NCBI GenBank assembly: GCA_023418315.1
Contig: JAEZZY010000001.1
Coordinates: 1-56,299 of the forward strand
Reading direction: 5' to 3'
DNA length: 56,299 nucleotides
Source of the DNA: Bacteroidota bacterium
GTDB taxonomy: Bacteria; Bacteroidota; Bacteroidia; Chitinophagales; Chitinophagaceae
Part shown: positions 7,562 through 15,842 of the stretch, piece by piece
Layout: every line of letters starts with the position of its first letter
How positions within the stretch are numbered: position 1 is the first letter of the stretch
Notes under the pieces: generated by a model
What the model saw: the letters and a program-made list of their open reading frames with translations, nothing else
Told to the model about the DNA's origin: nothing
Databases searched by the model: none
Translations under genes and position numbers: made by a program

Positions 7562-8560
7562 ATGAATAAAGAAATTGTTGTAAGCGGGATAAGACCGACC
7601 GGTTTTCTACATCTGGGCAATTATTTCGGCGCCATGCGCAACTATGTGAAAATGCAGGATGACTATGAATGTTATTTTTTCGTGGCTGATTATCATTCGC
7701 TTACTACGCATCCTGATCCCAAAGACTTGAAAGGAAATGTGTTTCGCGTGGTTGCGGAAAATATAGCTTGCGGCTTAGACCCCGAAAAAGTAGCGCTATA
7801 TGCACAGAGCGATTTACCGGAGATTCCCGAACTGTACCTGATACTGAATATGCTTGCCTATAAAGGCGAATTAGAAAAAGTACCTACTTTCAAAGATAAA
7901 GTGCGTCTGCAACCCAATAATGTGAATGCAGGTTTGCTTACCTACCCGGTGCTCATGTCGGCGGATATACTGATTCACCGTGCGCATAAGGTGCCTGTAG
8001 GCAAAGATCAGGTGCAGCATGTAGAGATGACACGCAATTACGCGCAGCGGTTCAACAGCCGCTATGGAGCGTTGTTTCCAGAACCGCATCCGTTTAATTT
8101 CGGGAGTGAACCGGTGAAGGTACCCAGCCTTGACGGCAACGGCAAAATGAGCAAAAGTGAAAACCTCAATGCCACGCTATACCTTGCCGATGATGATGAT
8201 ACCATCCGTAAGAAATTGAAAAAAGCGAAAACCGATATAGCACCTACCGAACCCAACAGCCCGATGACGGAAGCCGTGGAAAATATTTTTCAATTAATGC
8301 GCCTGGTATCTGCTCCGGAAACGGTAGCGAAATTCACGAAAGATTATCAGGAATGTACCATCCGCTATGGTGATATGAAAGGGCAGCTCGGCGAAGATAT
8401 GGTTGCGTTCATCCGCCCTATTCGTGAGCGTGCGAAAGCCTTGCAGGAAGATGAAACCCTTCTCCGAAAAATCTTGAAAGAAGGCGCTGAAAAAGCAAGA
8501 GCCAGCGCGGCAGCCACCATAGCAGCAGCCAGAAAGCAGATTGGGATACATTATTATTAA
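7562..8560 (+). CDS. trpS: Tryptophanyl-tRNA synthetase
   Basis: Class I aminoacyl-tRNA synthetase of 332 residues that charges tRNA-Trp. The HIGH-type motif appears as GFLHLGNYFG near the N-terminus and the KMSKS loop is GKMSKSENLN. The start is placed at the ATG 7562 (MNKEIVVSGIRPTG) because TrpS proteins begin a few residues before the SGIRPTG motif; the frame opens nine codons earlier without family support. Single gene, divergent from uvrA and 71 bases before the nucleoside kinase gene. Confidence 0.97.
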   Translation: MNKEIVVSGIRPTGFLHLGNYFGAMRNYVKMQDDYECYFFVADYHSLTTHPDPKDLKGNVFRVVAENIACGLDPEKVALYAQSDLPEIPELYLILNMLAYKGELEKVPTFKDKVRLQPNNVNAGLLTYPVLMSADILIHRAHKVPVGKDQVQHVEMTRNYAQRFNSRYGALFPEPHPFNFGSEPVKVPSLDGNGKMSKSENLNATLYLADDDDTIRKKLKKAKTDIAPTEPNSPMTEAVENIFQLMRLVSAPETVAKFTKDYQECTIRYGDMKGQLGEDMVAFIRPIRERAKALQEDETLLRKILKEGAEKARASAAATIAAARKQIGIHYY

Positions 8561-8566
8561 GGATGT

Positions 8567-8610
8567 TGGATGTTGAATTTTGAATTTTGTGATTTGGAAT
8601 TTGAAAATTG
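8567..8610 (+). repeat. Dispersed A+T-rich intergenic repeat, copy 1
   Basis: The gap between trpS and the kinase gene contains GGATGTTGAATTTTG followed by a run of GAATTTTG/GATTTGGAATTTGA words. The reverse complement of 33984-34032 shares GGATGTTGAATTTTG and GGAATTTGAAA in the same order. Its role is unknown. Confidence 0.5.
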
Positions 8611-8631
8611 ATTTTCTACTTTTCTAAATCA

Positions 8632-9264
8632 ATGGCGAAATCCAAACCAAAACATATAGCAATAGCCGGAAACATAGGCGCCGGAAAAACTACGCTCACC
8701 ACCATGCTTGCCAAGCATTATAAATGGAAACCGCATTTTGAAGATGTGGAGCATAATCCTTATCTCGTGGATTTTTACGGAGACATGCACCGCTGGTCGT
8801 TCAACTTGCAGATTTATTTTCTGAACAGCCGCATCAGCCAATTAATTACGATACGCAACGGCAATGATACGGTGATTCAAGACCGCACCATTTACGAAGA
8901 TGCCTACATCTTTGCACCCAACCTCTATGAAATGGGGCTGATGACCAACCGTGATTTTGAAAATTATTTCTCTTTTTTCAAAACCCTAAAAAGCCTTACA
9001 CAACCGCCGGATTTGCTCATTTATCTAAAAGCCTCCGTGCCGGCGTTAGTGGACAGGATACAAAAACGGGGAAGAGAGTATGAAGAAAATATTCGTTTAG
9101 ATTATCTGAAACGGCTCAACGGATTTTACGAACAATGGATTGAAAAATATAAGGACGGTCCCTTGCTTACTATAGATATTGACCACAACAATTTTGCAGA
9201 AAAAGAAGAAGATTTTGCAGAAGTGGTAAAGCGGGTGGATGCGCAGCTTTTCGGATTGTTTTAA
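8632..9264 (+). CDS. Deoxynucleoside kinase
   Basis: Deoxynucleoside kinase (dNK/dGK-dCK family) of 210 residues that phosphorylates deoxynucleosides for salvage into dNTP pools. Walker A is AGNIGAGKTTL near residue 15. The QDRTIYED stretch gives the DR(S/T) substrate-binding motif with its neighbouring acidic residues, and QKRGREYEENI is the arginine-rich lid. The start ATG 8632 (MAKSKPKHIAIAG) is preferred over the upstream in-frame ATG at 8608, which would add eight residues not seen in the family. Exact base specificity cannot be told from sequence. Confidence 0.88.
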   Translation: MAKSKPKHIAIAGNIGAGKTTLTTMLAKHYKWKPHFEDVEHNPYLVDFYGDMHRWSFNLQIYFLNSRISQLITIRNGNDTVIQDRTIYEDAYIFAPNLYEMGLMTNRDFENYFSFFKTLKSLTQPPDLLIYLKASVPALVDRIQKRGREYEENIRLDYLKRLNGFYEQWIEKYKDGPLLTIDIDHNNFAEKEEDFAEVVKRVDAQLFGLF

Positions 9265-9320
9265 AGGTATTGTAACCCTTACTGCTTTCGTTCGATATAC
9301 CGTTTGTACTTTTTTATATC

Positions 9321-11846
9321 ATGCGCCTGTTTATTTATTTTTTATTACTTACTGCCTTGCCGGTTTCCCTGTACGGTGGCACGTTGAAAGGGAAAATAAC
9401 GGATAAGAACGGAGTGTCTTTACCTTTTTCTATTGTGTTCATTAAGGGTACAACAATGGGTACCAGTGCCAATGCCGATGGCGAATATTCGCTTACGCTT
9501 CCCGCCGGAGATTATAGGGCTACCGCACAATACATGGGTTTCAAACAAAGTCATTTCGCCTTTAAAATTACAGGAGAAGAAACGGTTGCCCATGATTTTG
9601 TTCTGCAAGAAGAAGCGCTGGAAATGAATGAATACACTATAAAATCTACCGACGACCCCGCAGTGTACATCATGAAAAAAGTAATTGCCAAAAGAAAATT
9701 TCATCTGGCGCAGATTCAAAGTTTTCAAACCGGTATTTATGCAAAAGGCGTGGTACGGACAAGAGACATGCCTAAGCAACTCATGGGTGAAAAAGTAAAC
9801 GGCACGGAGATCGGATTAGACAGCAATGGCAAAGGCATTCTTAATCAATTTGAAGAACAGGCTACTTATTATTCCCAAAACGGGAAGGAAAAAACCATCA
9901 TCCATTCCGTGCGGGAAAGCGGCAACCCCAACGGAGTAGGCATGTCGCAATTTCCTGAAGTGATTAATTTTTATCAGAATAATATCCGCATCTCTTCGCA
10001 AATGGCTCCGCGAGGTATGATTTCCCCGGTGAGCGATGGTGCGTTTGGTTATTATAAATACAAATTAGAAGGTGATTTTAAAGAAGGCGATTATACGATT
10101 TTTAAAATAAGCGTATCACCTAAGCGGCAGTATGAGCCTTTATTTACAGGTACGCTTTATATAGTGGATGAAGAATGGGGCATTCATAGTTTGGAGCTTA
10201 GCGCTACGGAAAAAGCCAATATTCAGTTTATAGATACGCTCATCATCGCACAGTCCTATATTCCTTTGAAAAAAGATGAATGGGTGATCAAACAACAGAA
10301 ATATTTATTTGCATTTAAGTTTTTGGGTTTTGATATTGTAGGAAATCTGGTAACTGTTTACGACAATCAAAAAATCAACCAACCGATACCTGACAGTATT
10401 TTCAACAGCAAAATAATCAGCGAATATGAAAAAGGCGCTCAGAAAAACGACAGTGCTTATTGGACAGATTACCGCCCTATACCGCTGAATGAAGATGAGA
10501 TAAGAGACTATATAAAAAAAGACAGTATGCGCATAGTAGAGGAAAACCCTATTCGTAAGGATTCCTTGCGCAAACGAGGTAATCGCCCTATGGTCAGCAA
10601 TTTGGTTTTGTCGGAATATACCTTTACCGGTAAAGAAGAAAAATTTCGCATTACGGTCAATAACCTTCTTAGCGGACTTGTCAATTTCAATACCGTGGAA
10701 GGATGGAATGTTGCCCCACGTATTCGCTCCCTTATTACATTAGATTCTTTCCATTCCATAGCCGTAATCTCTGCGTTGCGTTACGGCTTTGGCAATAAGC
10801 ATTTCAACGGGATAGCACGGGTAAACTATGTGGTGCAAAACTCCGAGTGGAAAGGGCGGTGGTGGCTCTTTGGTGCAGAAGGCGGTAGGTATGTTTTTCA
10901 ATACAATCCCTACAATCCAATCGCTCCGCTCTACAATTCCATCAGCACGTTATTCTACCGGAAAAATTATCTGAAGATTTATGAACGCTGGAATGCTACC
11001 GTTTTTCTGCAACGTAATTTTGGCAATGGACTGCGTATCAATTTTCAAGCGGGTTATCAGGACAGGCAGCCGTTGCAGAATACCAGTTTTACCACCTATG
11101 CGCGCGATGGGGTAGGCGGCTTCACCGATAATATTCCCGATGAATTTAAAAAATACACCTGGCAACCACACCACGCCTTCATCACGCAGGTCATAGCCGC
11201 TTATCAACCGGGCTATACCTATACCAAATATCCCGATTACCTGATGCCGCACGGCAGCAACCTACCCGTGTTTACCGTAGGCTATGAAAAAGGGATTCCT
11301 GATGTGCTGGGCAGCAAGACGAATTATGATAAATGGCGGTTTAGCATCAAAGATGATATAGGATTGAAACTGCTGGGAAATATAGGCTACAATGTAGCTA
11401 CCGGTGGTTTTCTGAATACAAATTATGTAAGCATTCCCGACCTCAATCATATTCAAGGTAATGAGCTGGGCGTAGCCACTTCCTATCTGGAAGGGTTTCA
11501 GTTGGCGCCTTATTATTCCTTCAGCAATCAGGAAAATCTATATGGTGAAGCGCATGTGGAGTGGCAGTTGAAGGGTTTTCTTACCAACAAAATTCCGCTG
11601 CTGCGCACCTTATCCTGGTATTTGGTAACGGGTACGAATCTTTACTATGCCGATAAAAATCTATGGCATACCGAAGCATTTGTAGGTTTGGACAATATCG
11701 GTTATGGGATTTTTCGATTATTTCGGGTGGATTATGTATGGGGGTGGAACAGCCTGAATAAAAATATTTCCGCCGTGCGCCTCGGCATCTCTGCCAACAG
11801 CATACTCAAGTTTAACCTGGCAGAGAACAGTAATACGGAATGGTAG
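9321..11846 (+). CDS. Outer-membrane DUF5686 protein with carboxypeptidase-regulatory-like domain
   Basis: Protein of 841 residues with signal peptide (1-20, ending VSLYGG). A CarboxypepD_reg-like beta-sandwich follows at about 21-107 (GKITDKNGVSLPFSIVFIKG), then a long DUF5686 region with alternating aromatic beta-strands to the C-terminus. This architecture is common and specific to Bacteroidota and is predicted to form an outer-membrane beta-barrel. Its substrate is unknown; relatives have been grouped with TonB-like surface proteins. No SusD partner is nearby. Stand-alone gene, convergent with the NlpC/P60 gene. Confidence 0.85.
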   Translation: MRLFIYFLLLTALPVSLYGGTLKGKITDKNGVSLPFSIVFIKGTTMGTSANADGEYSLTLPAGDYRATAQYMGFKQSHFAFKITGEETVAHDFVLQEEALEMNEYTIKSTDDPAVYIMKKVIAKRKFHLAQIQSFQTGIYAKGVVRTRDMPKQLMGEKVNGTEIGLDSNGKGILNQFEEQATYYSQNGKEKTIIHSVRESGNPNGVGMSQFPEVINFYQNNIRISSQMAPRGMISPVSDGAFGYYKYKLEGDFKEGDYTIFKISVSPKRQYEPLFTGTLYIVDEEWGIHSLELSATEKANIQFIDTLIIAQSYIPLKKDEWVIKQQKYLFAFKFLGFDIVGNLVTVYDNQKINQPIPDSIFNSKIISEYEKGAQKNDSAYWTDYRPIPLNEDEIRDYIKKDSMRIVEENPIRKDSLRKRGNRPMVSNLVLSEYTFTGKEEKFRITVNNLLSGLVNFNTVEGWNVAPRIRSLITLDSFHSIAVISALRYGFGNKHFNGIARVNYVVQNSEWKGRWWLFGAEGGRYVFQYNPYNPIAPLYNSISTLFYRKNYLKIYERWNATVFLQRNFGNGLRINFQAGYQDRQPLQNTSFTTYARDGVGGFTDNIPDEFKKYTWQPHHAFITQVIAAYQPGYTYTKYPDYLMPHGSNLPVFTVGYEKGIPDVLGSKTNYDKWRFSIKDDIGLKLLGNIGYNVATGGFLNTNYVSIPDLNHIQGNELGVATSYLEGFQLAPYYSFSNQENLYGEAHVEWQLKGFLTNKIPLLRTLSWYLVTGTNLYYADKNLWHTEAFVGLDNIGYGIFRLFRVDYVWGWNSLNKNISAVRLGISANSILKFNLAENSNTEW

Positions 11847-11911
11847 GGAGAATATTGCGGATAGGGCATCGCATGTTTGAAGCGGATAGCCTTCCTGTAC
11901 ATTTATAAAAG

Positions 11912-12547
11912 CTACATTTTCATTTCTCCTTTTATGATAGTGCCTGCACCGGCAAACCTGGGTTCCCAGTAAGCATCATTCAGGTTGCTGATCATCACCC
12001 CGCGGCTGGAGGAGGCATGTACGAAAAAATCATTCATCAAATAAATGCCTACGTGTGAAATACGGCTGCCTTTTGTTTTGAAGAATACGAGATCGCCTTC
12101 CTTTACGCTGTCGGTACGGGTAATATAGCGGCACATGTGAAATTGTTCCAGCGCAGTCCTTACCAGATTCACACAAAATACATTTTCATATAATCTTTTG
12201 ACGAAGGCGGAGCAGTCAATACCTTTTTTGCTATCACCGCCCAGCCGGTAGCGCACGCCATACCAGTCTTCTATAAAGCTGTATAAAGAAAGATTCCTGA
12301 TGGTTTGCGGGAACACGCCGAGGATGGAGGCGTATTTTTGCTGTAGGATAGCCGGCTTTTCAGAAGCAGGAAGGTGGATGGAAATAAGCTCTTCCGGCAG
12401 CGATATATCGGCTGCGGTTTTCAATGAGCGACTTTCTATCTTTTCCAACGATAGCTTGGGTTCTATAAGCTGTTGCGAAGATTGACAACTCGCAAATACT
12501 AAAGCCAGACCGGTAAATAAGATAAAAGTAGTTTTCTTTACGTTCAT
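11912..12547 (-). CDS. NlpC/P60-family lipoprotein peptidase
   Basis: Lipoprotein of 211 residues. The signal peptide ends in lipobox VFASC with lipidated C21. A C-terminal NlpC/P60 papain-like domain carries the catalytic Cys C112 in GIDCSAFVKRLY, H165 in ISHVGIYL and H177 in FVHASSSRGV, the full Cys-His-His triad. These enzymes cut peptide stems of peptidoglycan (gamma-D-Glu-diamino acid bonds). The protein would sit in the periplasm anchored to a membrane. The 204-base gap upstream holds a short hairpin GTAAGC-TTC-GCTTAC (12582-12596) without a T-run. Confidence 0.92.
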   Translation of the reverse strand: MNVKKTTFILFTGLALVFASCQSSQQLIEPKLSLEKIESRSLKTAADISLPEELISIHLPASEKPAILQQKYASILGVFPQTIRNLSLYSFIEDWYGVRYRLGGDSKKGIDCSAFVKRLYENVFCVNLVRTALEQFHMCRYITRTDSVKEGDLVFFKTKGSRISHVGIYLMNDFFVHASSSRGVMISNLNDAYWEPRFAGAGTIIKGEMKM

Positions 12548-12751
12548 AAATTTTAAACTTTTAAGGTGTTAAAACCATGGCGTAAGCTTCGCTTACTTGT
12601 TACACTATTATCTGATGAGGCTTATGGGTACAACTTTTAAAGTTCAATGCGTGCAAAAATAGCTTTTGAGCCCTAAAAAGCAACTGACGAACTGCATTTT
12701 GGCAAAATATTTAGACTTTTGTGTTTTATTTAATATTTCCTGTTTCCCCGG

Positions 12752-14077
12752 TTAAGAGACGGTATCCTCAAAACGGATTCCGTAGTGCGCCAGTTCGTTC
12801 ATGACGGGCCTATAGACCGACGGCATATTGGGAATCTGCACGCCTTGCGGCGGCGTTATTTTCCCCGTCATTACCAGCTTGGCAAGCACTCCCATCGGCA
12901 AGCCTACCGTTTTGGCCATAGCGGAGTATTTGCTGTCATCTCCTTTCACCACCATGCTGCTGTGGAGGGTAATTTTTTTGTCGCGATGCAGGTATTCCAC
13001 CTCATGGTGCATCACCACCATATCTTTATCCTCCGGCTTCATACTCCATTTTTCCAAAAGCAGCCCCAGCAATATATCTGCGGAGGTTTTTGCCGATTCT
13101 TTTACCGGCAGGGTATCAAACAGTCCCAGCCATTCCAGCATAGCCATCACTTTATCCTGAGGTTCTATAGCCAGGCAGCGTGCTGTATGTTCTTTTAGCG
13201 AAAGCTCATTTGTATAGCCTGTTTTTATTTTCAGCCACTCGGCATAATTGCCTATGTGTTCCCGGTTATCAGTACTATCGGTAAGTCCCAGTTTGATAAG
13301 GGCATTCCATCCTTTACAAAAATCGGGATGGCGCAGGGTAGCACGGAGAAAATTCTTTACTTCCGGCACGTCATAGACTTCCAGATAGCTTAGCGAATCT
13401 CTGTTGGGGTAAAATGCGAAGCTGCCGTGCCCCTCCACTTTTATCTTTTTATTATGCTCAAATAATTGCTCGTAGGGAATGCTTATTTCTTTTCCGTTGT
13501 TCAGATAATGAGCGCCGCCCATGCCTGCGGTGATGACGTTTCGAGGGTTCCAGCTGAATTTATAATGCCAGGGATTGTCGTCGCTTTCGGGAGCTATCAA
13601 CCCGCCGCAGTAGGATTTGAATGAGGTAATGGTAGCCGCCACCCGCTGTATGCTGTGGATGATGTGGCTGGCAGTCATGTGGTCAATGCCGGGGTCAAGT
13701 CCCATTTCGCACATAAACATCAGTCCGGCTTCTTTTACTGCGCTGTGCAGTTCTTTTATTTCGGGGGAGATATAGGAAGAAGTGATTAGGTTTTTTTTGT
13801 AGAGAAGACAATCTTTTGCCAGGTGAATGTGCAGATGCGGCGGCATAAGCGATACGACGAGATCCGCTTCCTTCACCAGTTTTTGCCGCTCGGCGGCATT
13901 GGTAATATCCAGCGCTACGGCTTTGGCTATTTGATGTCCATTTGTTTTATCTTCGATGGCTTCAATACATTCATCGGCAATGACCAGATTCCATTTGTGC
14001 TTTACTGCTTGGGCAATCAGGTATTGGATAAGGCAGGTTGTGGATTTGCCGGCGCCTGCCACCAGAATTGTAGGCAT
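12752..14077 (-). CDS. Saccharopine dehydrogenase (glutamate-forming type)
   Basis: Enzyme of 441 residues that oxidises saccharopine to aminoadipate semialdehyde plus glutamate, or the reverse, with NAD(P). The N-terminal nucleotide-binding motif is ILVAGAGKSTTCL, followed by DLVVSLMPPHLH and the family motif CEMGLDPGIDHM. The reverse direction occurs in fungal lysine synthesis; in bacteria with ALDH7 nearby, lysine breakdown is more likely. An antiquitin-type aldehyde dehydrogenase that would use the product is on the same strand 1.8 kb upstream. A -7 box TAATTTTG lies 31 bases before the start. Lysine-ketoglutarate reductase is not in the window. Confidence 0.9.
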   Translation of the reverse strand: MPTILVAGAGKSTTCLIQYLIAQAVKHKWNLVIADECIEAIEDKTNGHQIAKAVALDITNAAERQKLVKEADLVVSLMPPHLHIHLAKDCLLYKKNLITSSYISPEIKELHSAVKEAGLMFMCEMGLDPGIDHMTASHIIHSIQRVAATITSFKSYCGGLIAPESDDNPWHYKFSWNPRNVITAGMGGAHYLNNGKEISIPYEQLFEHNKKIKVEGHGSFAFYPNRDSLSYLEVYDVPEVKNFLRATLRHPDFCKGWNALIKLGLTDSTDNREHIGNYAEWLKIKTGYTNELSLKEHTARCLAIEPQDKVMAMLEWLGLFDTLPVKESAKTSADILLGLLLEKWSMKPEDKDMVVMHHEVEYLHRDKKITLHSSMVVKGDDSKYSAMAKTVGLPMGVLAKLVMTGKITPPQGVQIPNMPSVYRPVMNELAHYGIRFEDTVS

Positions 14078-14107
14078 ATAATGAGCTGTTTGGTTTTAAA
14101 AATATTG

Positions 14108-14115
14108 CAAAATTA
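14108..14115 (-). promoter_or_regulatory. Bacteroidota -7 box for saccharopine dehydrogenase
   Basis: TAATTTTG on the minus strand matches TAnnTTTG, 31 bases before the start codon. No clear -33 TTTG at the usual spacing. Confidence 0.4.
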
Positions 14116-14152
14116 CAAAACTAAATTATTCATTATGGAAATTTTAAATATT

Positions 14153-14160
14153 TATATTTG
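14153..14160 (+). promoter_or_regulatory. Bacteroidota -7 box for the MenI-like thioesterase
   Basis: TATATTTG matches TAnnTTTG and lies 33 bases before the ATG at 14193. The -33 element is weak. Confidence 0.4.
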
Positions 14161-14192
14161 TCTAATGATTTTAATAATAATAATCGCATAGT

Positions 14193-14621
14193 ATGGCAAT
14201 ATGGAAAAAGCAGGTTTCGCTGGAAACGCTGAATGCACAAACCGAAAAAACCATGGCGGAAACGCTGGGGATGCGGTTTGAAGAAATGGGTGAGGATTAT
14301 CTGAAAATTTCGATGCCCGTAACTGCGGCGGTGCATCAGCCCTATGGTTTGCTGCACGGTGGCGCCTCTGCAGCGCTGGCAGAAACGGTGGGCAGCGTGG
14401 CTTCATGGCTTTGTATCGAGGAGCAGCAATTATGTGTGGGGATGGAGATCAACTGCAACCATATCAAAGGGAAAAAAAGCGGGGTGGTAACGGCTACGGC
14501 AAAGCCGTTTCATCTCGGCGCAAGCTCTCATGTATGGGATATCCGGATAACCGATGAACAGGGGAAACTCATCTGTGTAAGCCGGCTCACCGTAGCAGTT
14601 TTGAAAAATAAAACGTTATAG
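14193..14621 (+). CDS. Hotdog-fold acyl-CoA thioesterase, MenI/PaaI-like
   Basis: Thioesterase of 142 residues with one hotdog domain. The motif LLHGGASAALAETVGS (54-69) holds the HGG turn and the catalytic E64, placed as in E. coli MenI (YdiI), which hydrolyses 1,4-dihydroxy-2-naphthoyl-CoA in menaquinone synthesis. Bacteroidota make menaquinone, so this role is plausible, but PaaI and general acyl-CoA thioesterases share the motif. No other men genes are near. Divergent from saccharopine dehydrogenase with a 115-base gap carrying a -7 box for each. Confidence 0.8.
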   Translation: MAIWKKQVSLETLNAQTEKTMAETLGMRFEEMGEDYLKISMPVTAAVHQPYGLLHGGASAALAETVGSVASWLCIEEQQLCVGMEINCNHIKGKKSGVVTATAKPFHLGASSHVWDIRITDEQGKLICVSRLTVAVLKNKTL

Positions 14622-14658
14622 AATTTCATTAGTATCATAGGGGGAAAATGAGTTCGTA

Positions 14659-15789
14659 TCATCTCGCGCTTATTCCTATGTTTAACCCAATGGTTACGGC
14701 ATTGCCCGTGAGCGCGGTGCCACCATTATTCCTATAGTGGGTATAATTATAGCGGGCATCTAAACCTATATAGCCAAACGGTGTGTTCTTTTGAAAATAA
14801 TAACGATAGCCCATCCCTAAATTTACATTCAGACTGCCCCGGTCTTTGGTATAGTCTTTCTCATTCCGCTTTCCTTCTATCAACACAAAACTAAGTGCAT
14901 CATAGCCTATGCCCGCCATCGCTTCCAGCGCATGTCGTTCTTTTTTGAAGCATTCATAGCTGCAACCGGCACCGCCATATACTCCGCTTTGTTTTTTGAC
15001 GTAGAATAGGGAATCATCATCCTTTATATAAACCCCTTGCCCCGTGCCTTGAAACCTGGCAAGTACCTCTACAAAAATTTTTGTTTTCGAGAAAGCATAT
15101 AAAAATTGAAAACCCAAAGTGCCTTTAACGCCGATCTTTGCCAGTTGCTGTGTAGGAAGCCATGTGCCTCCCGTAAGGCTTATTCCCAGTCCATTCTTTC
15201 CATGCTTCTTGTCAAATCGGTGATAGGCTTTTTGATCCTGTTGCAACAGGGAGCCTTTGAATTCCTTGTTTTCCAGACGCTCCAGCAAGCTGTCGGAAGG
15301 GTGAGCATAAAACTCAAGTACAAAACGCTCCACTGCGGAATAGCGGACAGGTGTCGCCAGCAATTTTTCACTCCATTCTTTTATGAACGGATAATAGCCC
15401 TGGTCCACCGTCTGGTTATAAAACATCGTTCTATAGTCATCCTGTAGGGAAGCGGCTTCGATGTGATGCTGATAATGCTTCAGAAAGCGAAAAAGGAGAA
15501 AATCTTCCCGGAAGGTATTATGCTCTATATCATAAAGCGTTTTAAACGTGTATAGGGCTGCATTGTCTCCGCATTTGCGGTGCCAGTACAGGAGCAGGTC
15601 GGTTATGAGCTGCACTTGTCCGTCTTTATACAATTGAGGTAAAACTGTGGTGGCGTTTAATGTTACATCTGGGCAAAGCAATACCCTTTTCGTCATCATT
15701 GTCTCTATCAACGAATCATTCTGCGCATAGGAAAAAAAGGAGGAGCAGATCGTGATGATACCCGTTAGGAGCCACTTCATTGGTTTCAT
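14659..15789 (-). CDS. Exported protein, possible outer-membrane beta-barrel
   Basis: Protein of 376 residues, family not recognised. The signal peptide spans about 1-22 (ending FSYAQ). The middle (about 25-190) is helical and rich in aromatic and charged residues. The C-terminal half has alternating strands such as GKNGLGISLTGGTWLP and GTLGFQFLYAF and ends with NAVTIGLNIGISAR, which looks like a small barrel or porin-like domain. Located between the MenI-like gene (convergent) and the ALDH7 gene on the same strand, 53 bases after it with a terminator in the gap, so it is probably expressed alone. Confidence 0.6.
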   Translation of the reverse strand: MKPMKWLLTGIITICSSFFSYAQNDSLIETMMTKRVLLCPDVTLNATTVLPQLYKDGQVQLITDLLLYWHRKCGDNAALYTFKTLYDIEHNTFREDFLLFRFLKHYQHHIEAASLQDDYRTMFYNQTVDQGYYPFIKEWSEKLLATPVRYSAVERFVLEFYAHPSDSLLERLENKEFKGSLLQQDQKAYHRFDKKHGKNGLGISLTGGTWLPTQQLAKIGVKGTLGFQFLYAFSKTKIFVEVLARFQGTGQGVYIKDDDSLFYVKKQSGVYGGAGCSYECFKKERHALEAMAGIGYDALSFVLIEGKRNEKDYTKDRGSLNVNLGMGYRYYFQKNTPFGYIGLDARYNYTHYRNNGGTALTGNAVTIGLNIGISAR

Positions 15790-15799
15790 AGCCTAAATA

Positions 15800-15831
15800 T
15801 AAAAAAATGACTGCCTTGTTGCGGCAGCCAT
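15800..15831 (-). terminator. Rho-independent terminator of the ALDH7 gene
   Basis: On the minus strand ATGGCTGCC, a 7-base loop, then GGCAGTCAT with one G-T pair, followed by a run of seven T. It starts 12 bases after the ALDH stop codon. Confidence 0.8.
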
Positions 15832-15842
15832 TTTTCTTGCTT